Below are positions 43,575 through 51,733 of a stretch of 64,000 nt of DNA, piece by piece; position 1 is the stretch's first letter, and each line of letters opens with the position of its first letter. The position numbers and the translations under genes are program-made. The DNA comes from Thermodesulfobacteriota bacterium (GTDB lineage Bacteria; Desulfobacterota; DSM-4660; Desulfatiglandales; Desulfatiglandaceae). The DNA lies in contig JANQDY010000089.1 in assembly GCA_028278625.1 (NCBI GenBank), positions 62,001 to 126,000 of the forward strand, in the 5' to 3' direction. The notes beneath the pieces are model-generated. The model was given only the letters and a program-made list of their open reading frames with translations, ran no database searches and had not been told where the DNA came from.

Positions 43575-44171
43575 ATGACTATCCCTGACTATTTGTCATA
43601 TTTCTACCGCAGTGGGCAGCTTCCATTTGAGGTTCTCTCCGATTTGAGTGAAGATGTAGCTGAGCGAATCCTTCAAAACGATGTCTTATGGCGAGGAGAT
43701 GGAACATATCTTCGTCACAGAAAAAAGCAAGAGCGATATCTGCGAGATCGGTTTGTCGAAAAAGGTGGGCAACCAAGGCGAAGACATCCTATCTACATGA
43801 TCCTAGGAGACTCACCATCTGGACCGCATAGCCTTGATGCTCAGTACGACCATAAACTGGTCATACCTCTATTTATCTTTGGATCTGAGGATATCTCATT
43901 TACCTATCCAGACAGTCTTTACAAGGTTCCTTTGAATGACCTCGGCAAAGTCTATTTGGAGAGATGGCAGGCCCCGTCCGTTTACCGGATGGAGGAACTT
44001 GAGGCTTTGGTTGAGCGATATCGAGTCTATGATTTCAACAATCATTATATCAAAGCACAAGTTTGGAATGATGAACCACTCATGAACGTAAAAAATGGTA
44101 TAGGAACATCGAACAATCCCATGGAGGCCGGCGTGAGTTCCGCTTCTCTTCATCCATATCTGAAAAGCTAA
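43575..44171 (+). CDS. Conserved-looking hypothetical protein
   Basis: I do not recognise this protein of about 198 residues. It is soluble, rich in Tyr, Arg and Asp, with no signal peptide or membrane helix. Features are an N-terminal helix (TIPDYLSYFYRSGQLPFEVL), an RHRKKQERYLRDRF basic helix, PIYMILGDSPSGPHS, and FIFGSEDISFTYPDSL. The coding-like composition and lack of rare stops argue for a real gene. The ATG at 43575 was chosen over a TTG at 43557, without a convincing ribosome site. Its last part overlaps, in another frame, the start of the cyclase remnant. Confidence 0.45.
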   Translation: MTIPDYLSYFYRSGQLPFEVLSDLSEDVAERILQNDVLWRGDGTYLRHRKKQERYLRDRFVEKGGQPRRRHPIYMILGDSPSGPHSLDAQYDHKLVIPLFIFGSEDISFTYPDSLYKVPLNDLGKVYLERWQAPSVYRMEELEALVERYRVYDFNNHYIKAQVWNDEPLMNVKNGIGTSNNPMEAGVSSASLHPYLKS

Positions 44172-44659
44172 CCCCAGATGACTTAGTTGGTTTATTAAAC
44201 ATGATTTTTTCTTTATTTGATAGTCGCGTAGAAGAGTATCGTTTGGAGAAAATCAAAATGATAGGAGATGCATACATGGTCGCAGGAGGTCTTCCGGAAC
44301 CTCGTGAGAATCATATTGAGGCGATTGCTGATTTAGCTTTGGATATGCAGCAAGACTTAGAAGATTTTAATGTGCAGAATAGGCAGAAATTTGATATTCG
44401 AGTTGGGATACACGTTGGCCCCGCCGTTGCTGGTGTCATTGGTATCAAAAAATTCGCTTATGATATTTGGGGAGACACGGTGAACACGGCAAGTCGGATG
44501 GAATCTCACGGTATTCCGGGACAAATTCAGGTTTCAGAGCCAACATATGAGTATCTGAAAGAAAAGTTTGTTTTTAATGAAAGAGGTATTATAGAAGTAA
44601 AGGGCAAAGGAAAGATGAAAACATACTTTCTTAAAGAAAAAAGATGGATTTATGATTAA
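44093..44659 (+). pseudogene. Class III adenylate/guanylate cyclase catalytic domain, N-terminally deleted
   Basis: The frame reads ISEKLTPDDLVGLLN and then KMIGDAYMVAGG (second metal Asp), VGIHVGPAVAGVIG and YDIWGDTVNTASRMES, the second half of a class III cyclase domain. The first half, including the DxxGFT segment with the first metal Asp, is absent; upstream sequence in this frame has no such motif and hits a stop at 44090. The first ATG is 44201. Without that Asp the product should not make cyclic nucleotide. It looks like a remnant joined to unrelated sequence near 44145. Confidence 0.7.
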
Positions 44660-44787
44660 GCATATTGGGAACCTGAGAAAGACAAATCAGAATAGAAGGA
44701 TCAAGAGCGACATTTTTTCGCTGGAAAACCGGCGATGGAATGTAGATTATGCAACTTACTGTTATCATAGACAGAAAGATGGTTATT

Positions 44788-45549
44788 ATGAAAAACCTAT
44801 TAACATTCATTTCTATGGTATTGATGACAATTGTAATCATTTCAGGCAGTGTGAATGCAGAACAGACCGTCAAACTTTCCACAATCAACTGGGAACCGTA
44901 TTCGGGTGAAAAACTACCCAATCATGGTTTTTTTTCTGAGCTTGTGACAGAATCTTTTGCACGGGCAGGTTATCTGGCCGAATTTCACTATCGTCCTTGG
45001 GCACGGGCACTGAAGGAAGCAAAAAAAGGCAAGTTTGACGGTGTGATGGATGCATACTGGAAAGAAGACCGAACTGAATTTCTGAACTATTCTGATGTTG
45101 TCTGGAAAGTAAAAGAGGAATTTATTGCTCTCCGGGACAACTCCGTCACCTGGAACGGAACACTGGCATCTCTGAAAGGCTATCAAATCGGTGTGCTGAA
45201 CAAATCGTTGCAGGCAGAGGAGATCGAGGCGGCAGGCATTAAAACACAGCCGATTTCGGATCAGGTTCAGAATGTGAAAAAGCTCCTGGCAGGGCGGATT
45301 GATGCCATGGTGATTCCGAGTGACGTTTTTTTCTGGCAGCTGGAGCAGATTGATTCCCAGTTCGATCGGTCACGGATCAAAATTCTGAAACCGCCTTTTA
45401 AGATTTATGACATGTATGTCGCTTTTTCAAAGAAGAAACCCGGTTATGAACAGCTGACCGCCGACTTCAACCGGGGACTCGATCTTATTAAAGCAGACGG
45501 CACTTTTAAAAAAATACTTCAAAAACACAATATCACTCTCGAAGAATAG
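44788..45549 (+). CDS. Extracellular solute-binding protein family 3 (orphan)
   Basis: This protein of about 253 residues has a signal peptide (LLTFISMVLMTIVIISGSVNA) and the family 3 bilobal pattern: LVTESFARAGYLAEFHYRPWARALKEAKKGKFDGVMDAYW, then LKGYQIGVLNKS and LLAGRIDAMV. Such proteins bind amino acids or small organics for ABC transporters, or act as sensor-like receptors. No permease or ATPase gene is near, and the stand-alone type is common in marine and sediment bacteria. The ATG at 44788 gives a sensible signal peptide; an upstream ATG at 44749 adds 13 residues. Confidence 0.8.
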   Translation: MKNLLTFISMVLMTIVIISGSVNAEQTVKLSTINWEPYSGEKLPNHGFFSELVTESFARAGYLAEFHYRPWARALKEAKKGKFDGVMDAYWKEDRTEFLNYSDVVWKVKEEFIALRDNSVTWNGTLASLKGYQIGVLNKSLQAEEIEAAGIKTQPISDQVQNVKKLLAGRIDAMVIPSDVFFWQLEQIDSQFDRSRIKILKPPFKIYDMYVAFSKKKPGYEQLTADFNRGLDLIKADGTFKKILQKHNITLEE

Positions 45550-45559
45550 CAGGTCATAA

Positions 45560-45650
45560 CAAATTATGGATTTGTTCAGAAAGTGGATTAACAGCTGACT
45601 CAGGCCAAAGAGCGGCCCTCGCCGGTAAGCCACAGCCTTAGCACCGATTC
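45560..45650 (+). repeat. Post-ORF intergenic element A
   Basis: Directly after the solute-binding gene. It contains CTCGCCGGTAAGC (45618-45630), identical over 13 bases to element B, and GCCACAGC (45628-45635), shared with element C. Candidate decayed attC-like site. Confidence 0.35.
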
Positions 45651-45690
45651 AACTATTAGAATACGACACACTTCACAGGATGAAATCCTT

Positions 45691-46653
45691 ATGAGAGCGA
45701 ATCTCGCAACAATTGATATTGTTGAAATTACTTCAGCCACACCCGTGTTGTCTACCAAGCGACGTGCCCTGAATGAACTGTTTCTGGCCTCCTATCATCT
45801 GCGTTCGTATGGCGGTTGTGAATTCGGTTGTCCGTATTGCGACGGGTGGGCACTGAATGAGACACCATTGAATACCCAAATTCAGGTCTTTCCTGATCAA
45901 GCGAACCGTTTGGCCCAAGAGCTCGGGACCATTCCTGCCCACGAGGTGCTTGGTCTCACCCACGGTGAGCCGTATCAGCCCATTGAAAACCGCTACCGCG
46001 CGACGCGACACCTGCTTCAGGTGATCACTGATTATCATCGCCCTGTTGTGCTGCTCACAAAAAGCCCGACGGTCTGCGACGACATTCCTATATTATCGGC
46101 CATTCATCAACAGGCATTCGCGGTGGTGGTGATGTCATTGGTGACCTGCGACCGACAACTCGCGCAGCATCTTGAAGGGCGGACCCCGCCACCAGAGAAA
46201 CGCCTTCAGGCGCTTGCGACGCTGAAAGCCGCAGGAATTCCTTGTGGCATTGCGATGGTGCCTGTGTTTCCGTATTTCACCGATCAGGAGCGGGAATTGA
46301 GGCTGATGTTTCAGGCGCTTCAGCGCATCAAACCGGATTTTTTCGTTTGGGATACCTTATGGATTCCAAATGAACAACATGCCCGCCGTATCCGGCGCAT
46401 TCTGTCATCCTTTGATACGGGACTCATCTCCCGCTATGATGAATTGTATCAAGAGAGACCGCAACCGTCTATCCGGTATCGGCAACAGCTGGATCGTCGC
46501 TTGTTAGCGCTATGTGAACGCGCCGGGGTGGCACCGCGCATTCCCGAAAAAGTGTATGCCGACACGCTTCCACCAGATATTGTGACTGAACTTCGCAAGC
46601 GAAACCAACAGTTTGTCAATCAAAACAATGAGAACGATGTTGAAACGAAATGA
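45691..46653 (+). CDS. Radical SAM protein (SPL/Rv2578c-like)
   Basis: The 320-residue radical SAM enzyme binds its cluster through Cys43, Cys47 and Cys50 (CEFGCPYC). HGEPYQP and LLTKSP follow, as in the SPL/Rv2578c group, whose reactions are mostly undefined. The barrel is complete and ends near residue 240, with a short helical tail. The start has AGGATG upstream. Codon use is close to the accessory neighbours and not to the chromosomal genes. It is not close enough to spore photoproduct lyase to claim DNA repair. Confidence 0.8.
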   Translation: MRANLATIDIVEITSATPVLSTKRRALNELFLASYHLRSYGGCEFGCPYCDGWALNETPLNTQIQVFPDQANRLAQELGTIPAHEVLGLTHGEPYQPIENRYRATRHLLQVITDYHRPVVLLTKSPTVCDDIPILSAIHQQAFAVVVMSLVTCDRQLAQHLEGRTPPPEKRLQALATLKAAGIPCGIAMVPVFPYFTDQERELRLMFQALQRIKPDFFVWDTLWIPNEQHARRIRRILSSFDTGLISRYDELYQERPQPSIRYRQQLDRRLLALCERAGVAPRIPEKVYADTLPPDIVTELRKRNQQFVNQNNENDVETK

Positions 46654-46781
46654 TGCATAGCGGAAATGGTATGGGGGGCGCTAATCTGTAGCTTCAACAG
46701 ACAGCCAGGGCCATGGCGCTTTTGACAGAACAAAGCAGATCCGAATCCATCATATTTTCAAATGGAGTGTTAGCCAAAGAA

Positions 46782-47360
46782 ATGAGCGAAAAAAAGGATA
46801 CTCAACATATGGGACCGGCCGAGGTGCTACGAGGAGAAAGGGTGTACATCAGGCCGCCACGGTTCGAAGAACTCTCCTTCATCCGCGCACTCTGGGCCGA
46901 TCCCGAAACCATGGCCCCTGTTGGCGGCCCGCACCATCTTTCGAAAGCAAGGGCCCAAGCCTGGTTTGCAAACATGGTGGACCCTGGCGACGCGACAAAC
47001 TGCTACTGCCTCATTTTCAATCAGGAGGACATCCCTATTGGAGAAATCAGTTTTCACCGTTGGAACAAGCATGAACGGTCAGCAGGACTCAATATTAAAG
47101 TACTCGCAATCCATCGCGGCCTTGGATATGGGAAAGATGCACTCCGAACCTTTCTTGCCTGGTTCTTCGGGCAAACAGGCGGACGCATGATGACCGACAA
47201 TGTGGCCTTGGATAATCTGAAAGGCCAGCGGCTTTTGCGATCTCTGGGATTTGAGCAGGACACCGATATCTCGGATGCCTGCATGCTGATCATGACCAAG
47301 CAAATGTATACGTCAAAATACGGAGCGCCCGACCAATCCCAATTATTGGAAACGGGATAA
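46782..47360 (+). CDS. GNAT-family N-acetyltransferase (RimJ/RimL-like)
   Basis: The protein of about 192 residues has the GNAT pattern: RVYIRPPRFEELSF, GEISFHRWNKH, an acetyl-CoA loop after IKVLAIHRGLGYGKDAL, and DNLKGQRLLRSLGF, as in RimJ/RimL relatives. The start is uncertain: ATG 46782 was chosen, and ATG 46713 is in frame but adds 23 unconserved residues. The substrate is unknown. It is one of three acetyltransferase genes or pieces within 2.4 kb. Confidence 0.75.
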   Translation: MSEKKDTQHMGPAEVLRGERVYIRPPRFEELSFIRALWADPETMAPVGGPHHLSKARAQAWFANMVDPGDATNCYCLIFNQEDIPIGEISFHRWNKHERSAGLNIKVLAIHRGLGYGKDALRTFLAWFFGQTGGRMMTDNVALDNLKGQRLLRSLGFEQDTDISDACMLIMTKQMYTSKYGAPDQSQLLETG

Positions 47361-47396
47361 AGGAACCTCTACAGAATCACATCAAAAGAATTCAAA

Positions 47397-47642
47397 ATGG
47401 ACATCTCTGAGGAATATATTAGCCAGGTTTCAGATAATCTTCGATACCTCCTTAGAGAAAAACTGTGTGGTACAAAAGTAGATAGATCAATCCGCTGGAT
47501 TGATTTCGAGGTGGTTGATGGGAACCCTGCTGTTGCGTTTTATGAAAGCCTTGGATATCAAATAGAAGGAAGAAAAAGGGGGGCAATTAAAGTTAATGAT
47601 GATTTAAAAGATCTTCTGATCATGGCAAAATTGATGGCCTAA
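47397..47642 (+). pseudogene. C-terminal fragment of a GNAT acetyltransferase
   Basis: Only 81 residues, ending in GNPAVAFYESLGYQIEGRKRG, which is the last strand-helix-strand of GNAT proteins where the Tyr often protonates CoA. The preceding acetyl-CoA-binding strands are missing and the N-terminal 35 residues do not fit the fold. It is likely a truncated remnant. Confidence 0.5.
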
Positions 47643-47706
47643 TCAACTCCGTGCTGCCTGACCGCTCGTTCCGCTACCGATACATCTCGCCGGTAAGCAT
47701 GACCGT
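47643..47706 (+). repeat. Post-ORF intergenic element B
   Basis: Lies between the GNAT fragment and the methyltransferase. It contains GTTCCGCTAC (47669-47678), shared with element C, and CTCGCCGGTAAGC (47686-47698), shared with element A. ATCAACTCC at its left end recurs at 48552, after the methyltransferase gene. Confidence 0.4.
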
Positions 47707-47754
47707 TTGGAGGGGCGCCTTGACTATATGGAAGAGCAAATAGGAGAAATGTTT

Positions 47755-48519
47755 GTGAGCGAAAAACGATCAACAGAAGCTTTATTCGACTTGGAAACTG
47801 TTTTCGAAGTGAATGACTACCTGTTTGCTTACGAAGATGACCTGACGGATGAGCGCTCCGATGCTGAAGTGGCTTCATATGTAAATCTGCTCGAACTCAA
47901 AACTCCGATGAAGATTCTAGATCTGGCTTGTGGTTTTGGACGGCATACCAATCGCTTGGCAAGGTTAGGGCATATTGTAACCGGTGTGGACTACATGCCC
48001 GATTTTCTTGCCATTGCAAGTCAAAAAGCCAATGAGATGGGCGTACAGGTAGATTATCGTCAAGGGGATATGCGTCGGGTGAGCTTTTCGGAAGAATTCG
48101 ACCGGGTAATGTTGTTGTTTGGCAGTTTTGGATACTTTGAAGATAATGAGAATGAGCAAGTGATCCAGAACATGGCTTATGCTTTGAAACGGGGTGGATG
48201 GGTGCTATTTGACGTTCCCAATCGGGATGTAATGTTGAAGCGTCTTCCCCCAGCTGAAGTGATTGAAAAGGGAAGAGATTTACTGATCAACCGCTTTTCG
48301 TTTGATGTAATGACCGGACGTTTTCAAAATGGTCGAATTATCATACGAAATGGTGAGCGAAAAGACAAACCATATTCGATCCGGTTATATACTGCCACGG
48401 AGATCGTGCAACTATTGAAAAGGGTCGGATTATCAAATCACAAATTGCTGGACGAGAACAAACAACCATTATCTTCGTCTTCAAATCGGATGATCATCAT
48501 TGCCCAAAAACCATGGTGA
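47755..48519 (+). CDS. Class I SAM-dependent methyltransferase
   Basis: This 254-residue protein has motif I LDLACGFGRHT, motif II VTGVDYMP and a motif IV segment FDRVMLLFGSFGYF. It belongs to the small-molecule methyltransferase group (Methyltransf_25/ubiE-like); the acceptor is unknown. The GTG at 47755 has AGGAG eight bases upstream, better than in-frame ATGs at 47728 and 47749. It is a single gene with spacers on both sides, as in the rest of this accessory stretch. Confidence 0.82.
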   Translation: MSEKRSTEALFDLETVFEVNDYLFAYEDDLTDERSDAEVASYVNLLELKTPMKILDLACGFGRHTNRLARLGHIVTGVDYMPDFLAIASQKANEMGVQVDYRQGDMRRVSFSEEFDRVMLLFGSFGYFEDNENEQVIQNMAYALKRGGWVLFDVPNRDVMLKRLPPAEVIEKGRDLLINRFSFDVMTGRFQNGRIIIRNGERKDKPYSIRLYTATEIVQLLKRVGLSNHKLLDENKQPLSSSSNRMIIIAQKPW

Positions 48520-48711
48520 GTATAAAAAAGATCTGTAACCAGACACCGCCCATCAACTCCATGGACACTCGAATATCCTGTTTGAGGGATCCTGGAATTA
48601 TATAAAAAACTTGTGGTTTTTAGTGAATTGACGCATGATAATTTCCCGGTAGAATCAGGTCAAGTTAGATTAACATTATCTGGCGTTTTAGGGGTCGCAC
48701 CGGAAAAAACA

Positions 48712-49173
48712 ATGCCCATGGAGATTCTCGGACCTACTGCCGCCGATTTGAAAAACTGTGAGCGGATTCTTCGCGCACTTCCCGACTATTTCGGTATCGA
48801 GGACGCACTTGTTCAGTATCTGAACGACATTCAAAAGATGCCTGTATTCATTGCATCGCGAAACGGGAAAACCATCGGCTTTCTCGCCATCAACCGACGC
48901 ACGAAAGTCGCTGCTGAGATCCACGTTATGGGCGTACTTCCAGAGGAACATCGTAAGGGCATCGGGAGCGCACTAGTCGAGGCGGCCGAAGGGCAATTGA
49001 GATCTGACGGTACTCGAATCCTGTCGGTGAAAACCCTTGGGGAATCTCATCCGGACAAGAATTATGCGAAAACACGCAAGTTTTACTCGGCGCAAGGTTT
49101 CTTGGCCATGGAAGAAATTCATGATTTCTGGGGCAAAAGATTACCCACCCTAATTATGGTAAAGCCCTTATGA
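48712..49173 (+). CDS. GNAT-family N-acetyltransferase
   Basis: A protein of about 153 residues with a full GNAT core: IASRNGKTIGFLAINRR, IHVMGVLPEEHRKGIGSALVEAAE (the acetyl-CoA loop is RKGIGSA) and YAKTRKFYSAQGF. The frame is open upstream to 48613, but that part has no conserved features, so ATG 48712 (or 48718) is the likely start; no strong ribosome site is seen. The substrate is unknown. Confidence 0.78.
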   Translation: MPMEILGPTAADLKNCERILRALPDYFGIEDALVQYLNDIQKMPVFIASRNGKTIGFLAINRRTKVAAEIHVMGVLPEEHRKGIGSALVEAAEGQLRSDGTRILSVKTLGESHPDKNYAKTRKFYSAQGFLAMEEIHDFWGKRLPTLIMVKPL

Positions 49174-49177
49174 AAGA

Positions 49178-49237
49178 GGGTCAAGTCTACGTTTGACCTA
49201 TCTTGTCGCATAGAAGAGTGAAGCGTAGACTTGACCC
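49178..49237. repeat. Perfect 14-base inverted repeat (REP/MITE-like hairpin)
   Basis: GGGTCAAGTCTACG (49178-49191) is repeated exactly inverted at 49224-49237, with a 32-base loop that contains a further TTGACC half. It lies between two plus-strand genes with no T-tract. It could be a REP-type element or a bidirectional terminator. Confidence 0.65.
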
Positions 49238-49261
49238 CCTTCTTCCATAAATAAACTATAA

Positions 49262-49600
49262 ATGAATATTATGAAGTTAGAGCATGCCAACAGACAACAT
49301 GAAACGCTCCCAAAGACAAAGAGAATCGTTTTACTTGGTGCTTTGAGCTGTCTGCTGGCAGGGGCCGTTACAGGCATACCTGCGGTAGTTATGGGACATC
49401 GGGAATTGTCAAATTCCAAGAGGAATCCAGGCCTGTATTCGAAAACCGACCAACGAGTTGTCTTAGGCGGGATAATTCTCGGTTATATCGGCATTGTAAT
49501 TACCATTTACTTCCTGATTTTGGGATCAATTCTTATTATTGCGCACTTCGGTTTGTGGGATGGCATGAGGGAATTCATAAAAACGAATCTCATTATCTAG
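49262..49600 (+). CDS. DUF4190-like small membrane protein
   Basis: The 112-residue protein has two membrane helices (VLLGALSCLLAGAVTGIPAVV and GGIILGYIGIVITIYFLIL) joined by a loop GHRELSNSKRNPGLYSKTD, the DUF4190 pattern. Function unknown; it is likely an inner-membrane protein with both ends cytoplasmic. The ATG at 49262 or the second Met, three codons later, may be the start. Confidence 0.6.
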   Translation: MNIMKLEHANRQHETLPKTKRIVLLGALSCLLAGAVTGIPAVVMGHRELSNSKRNPGLYSKTDQRVVLGGIILGYIGIVITIYFLILGSILIIAHFGLWDGMREFIKTNLII

Positions 49601-49710
49601 AGAGCACCTAACCTGATGATTGAGAACCGAACATTTTTTTTCATCTGACCGGTGTTCAGTTGTTCTCCGCACCAGCCGGTGACAAATGCTTTTGCACTCT
49701 AAAACAGATA
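49601..49710 (+). repeat. Post-ORF intergenic element D
   Basis: Begins just after the DUF4190-like gene. AGAGAGCACC (start at about 49599) is also found in element C, CGGTGTTC is shared with element C, and GCCGGTGAC resembles the GCCGGTAAGC of elements A and B. ACCTAAC (49606-49612) fits the R' consensus of integron attC sites, but no matching right end is seen. Confidence 0.3.
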
Positions 49711-49728
49711 TGAAGAAAGGAAGAAAGT

Positions 49729-50130
49729 CTATCTCACCCAATTCTCAATATTTAGATTCGGCACCCTTTTAAATTCTTTTTCATTGTTTGTAACCAGTGT
49801 CCCGGATATCGAAAGTGCGTGAGCGGCGATTAACATATCAAGAGCGCCAATTGGAGTGCCCTGTTTTTCCAAATGGGCCCTGAGGTCACCATAAAATTGG
49901 GCGGCTTCATCGTCATAGGATAAAATATCAAGTGGGGCAACGAACTGAGTTAATGCCATAAGATTTTGTTCAGGCCTATAACTCTTTGAAACACCATACA
50001 TGAGTTCGCTCAGTGTGATTGACGATATGGTGATCTCAGAGATTTCAGTTCTTTTAAAACGGTCCAGAACCCGGGGAGGTTTTTGCTTAATGATGTAAAT
50101 GCAAATATTTGTATCAAGCATAAATACCAT
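49729..50130 (-). CDS. vapC: VapC-type PIN-domain toxin
   Basis: The 133-residue PIN ribonuclease has the first acidic residue in MLDTN, a middle Glu in TLSELMYG and the last acids in GALDMLIAAHA. VapC toxins cut tRNA or rRNA when free of antitoxin. Its ATG overlaps the antitoxin stop by one base. The gene pair is on the minus strand, against the trend of its neighbours. Confidence 0.88.
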   Translation of the reverse strand: MVFMLDTNICIYIIKQKPPRVLDRFKRTEISEITISSITLSELMYGVSKSYRPEQNLMALTQFVAPLDILSYDDEAAQFYGDLRAHLEKQGTPIGALDMLIAAHALSISGTLVTNNEKEFKRVPNLNIENWVR

Positions 50131-50357
50131 TAGAAATTTTCCCGATTGTTTTGTGTCGGTTGACCCCTGATTTCCATAAAATCGTCAGTAAACTGATCAA
50201 GGCTGTTAACTAATGAAGACCATGGGTCATCCTTTGGCAATAGCACGACCATCTTGCCGATTTTTTTGATGAAAACATCATTGCCAGAGAATCTGAAATT
50301 TTTTGGCAACCTTACAGCCTGGCTACGTCCGTTAATGAATATTTTAGCGGTTTGCAC
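50130..50357 (-). CDS. vapB: VapB-type AbrB/MazE-fold antitoxin
   Basis: The 75-residue protein has the swapped-hairpin AbrB pattern AKIFINGRSQAVRLPKNFRFSG and an acidic C-terminal part that would bind VapC. A TATATATCATGG-containing AT-rich segment upstream may hold its promoter and operator. Confidence 0.85.
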   Translation of the reverse strand: MQTAKIFINGRSQAVRLPKNFRFSGNDVFIKKIGKMVVLLPKDDPWSSLVNSLDQFTDDFMEIRGQPTQNNRENF

Positions 50358-50579
50358 GTGGCACCTCCGTTTTTGGTAGATATCAGAGTATATATCATGG
50401 TGGGTAGGGTGTCAAGTATATGCGTTTATGAAAACCGAATAAAACGTATCACCGTGCCCGACAGCAAGGGCCTTGGGACCCTCGTTGTGGGTGAGTTTGG
50501 CGTTCGCTTTCAAATGAACGGATGCTTGATGTTAAGGCGTCATGGCGTTATGATGCCGCAAAAGAGGAGGTGACATTAA

Positions 50580-50795
50580 AGAGCGACCATCTATCTGGAT
50601 CCCGTTCTTCATAAAGCGCTGAAATTAAAATCAGTTGAGACTTCCAGGTCTGTTTCTGACCTCGTTAACGCGGCCATCAGAGAATCTCTGGCCGAAGATG
50701 CGGAGGATCTTGGGGCATTTGAGCAAAGAGCTGACGAAGCCCTGATTTCCTATGATGAAATGATAAAAAGGCTGAAGAAGGATGGCCGAATATAA
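50580..50795 (+). pseudogene. RHH antitoxin frame without a start codon
   Basis: The frame reads RATIYLDPVLHKALKLK and continues to KKDGRI before TAA 50793-50795, the ribbon-helix-helix antitoxin type that pairs with RelE/ParE toxins. It lacks ATG, GTG or TTG before residue 60. A TAA (50577-50579) sits where the start codon should be, just after a strong AGGAGG (50565-50570). Either the start was deleted, or a near-cognate codon such as ATC is used. It overlaps the toxin start by 14 bases. Confidence 0.65.
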
Positions 50796-51039
50796 GGTCT
50801 ATTTCCGGGAATCAGCCTGGAAGGACTTTAGAAAGATCCCGAGGAAGGATCTGCGAAACATTTTAAGAAGGATAAAGGATCTATCGGAAGATCTGCCCCC
50901 TATCGGATGCGAGAAGCTTACCGGCCGTGATAGATTTCGGTTGCGTCAAGGCAAATATCGGATTGTATATTCCATCCAGGATTATGATTTGACCGTTTGG
51001 ATTGTAACGGTCGGTCAAGGAAAAGATGTAGACCCATAA
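50782..51039 (+). CDS. RelE/ParE-family toxin
   Basis: The 85-residue protein has the RelE fold: YKVYFRESAWKDFRKIP, then IKDLSEDLPPIGCEKLTGRDRFRLRQGKYRIVYSIQD and VWIVTVGQGKD. The R-x-G-x-YRIVY strand is typical of RelE. If the upstream antitoxin is not made, this toxin would be toxic or itself inactive. The catalytic set cannot be confirmed from sequence alone. Confidence 0.82.
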   Translation: MAEYKVYFRESAWKDFRKIPRKDLRNILRRIKDLSEDLPPIGCEKLTGRDRFRLRQGKYRIVYSIQDYDLTVWIVTVGQGKDVDP

Positions 51040-51110
51040 AGCGACCATAAGAGAGCACCGGAACGGTGTTCCGCTACGGCATTTGGCCGGTGCCACAGCG
51101 GGCCTAATCG
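51040..51110 (+). repeat. Post-ORF intergenic element C
   Basis: GCACCGG (51055-51061) and CCGGTGC (51087-51093) form a hairpin. Within it is GTTCCGCTAC (51068-51077), shared with element B; GCCACAGC follows (51092-51099), shared with element A. No T-tract, so not an ordinary terminator. Confidence 0.4.
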
Positions 51111-51122
51111 AAAGGATCTCCC

Positions 51123-51590
51123 ATGAGACAGATCAATCCGGACCATGTAGAAAGACTGGTTCAAGCCATCAATGCCGCCCCATACTTCCAATTGCTTTCC
51201 ATGAGAGTTCGTGAGTTGGGTCTGGGATACGCAGTCGTGGAAATCGATGCTTCTGAGAAGCATCTTAATCCATTAGGCGGTGTCCATGGCGGACTGTTTT
51301 CGTCCGTTATCGACTCAGCAGCCTCCTGGGCCCTTTTTTACGGCATCGAAGATGAATCAGCCGGCCTGACTTCCGTGGACCTGAACCTGAGATACCTGTC
51401 ACCATCAATAGGTGGGAAGCTTATTGCCGAAGGAAGACAAATCAAACTGGGCAGGACTCTGGGGTATGCCGACTGCAGGGTAACGGATGCAAACGAAAAC
51501 CTCCTTGCTGTAGGTACTTCCACAGTAATGGTGCTTCCCGGAAAAGCCCCGGTCGTAAATCCTCCCTGTCCCGGGAAATTTCTGCAATAG
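51123..51590 (+). CDS. PaaI-family hotdog thioesterase
   Basis: The 155-residue hotdog-fold protein has GGVHGGLFSSVIDSAASWA on the central helix, TSVDLNLRYLSPS, and the final strands through VGTSTVMVLP. PaaI-type enzymes hydrolyse acyl- or aryl-CoA thioesters. No CoA pathway is close. It lies inside the accessory stretch after element C. Confidence 0.85.
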   Translation: MRQINPDHVERLVQAINAAPYFQLLSMRVRELGLGYAVVEIDASEKHLNPLGGVHGGLFSSVIDSAASWALFYGIEDESAGLTSVDLNLRYLSPSIGGKLIAEGRQIKLGRTLGYADCRVTDANENLLAVGTSTVMVLPGKAPVVNPPCPGKFLQ

Positions 51591-51733
51591 CAGAAATTTT
51601 TCAAGCAGGCGGGCGTGGGACATGCGTTTTGGAGAGTACAATCAAAAACCAATGACGATATCACATAAAAGGATTGAGGAGGTCTCCCGGGAGAAGGGCA
51701 ATACATGACCATTGACACAAGGCGGAAGATGAG

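Noticed and set aside
50352..50573. 73-codon plus-strand frame between VapB and the RelE pair
   Set aside because: It overlaps the VapB start, has no recognisable motif and ends at the ribosome site of the next gene.
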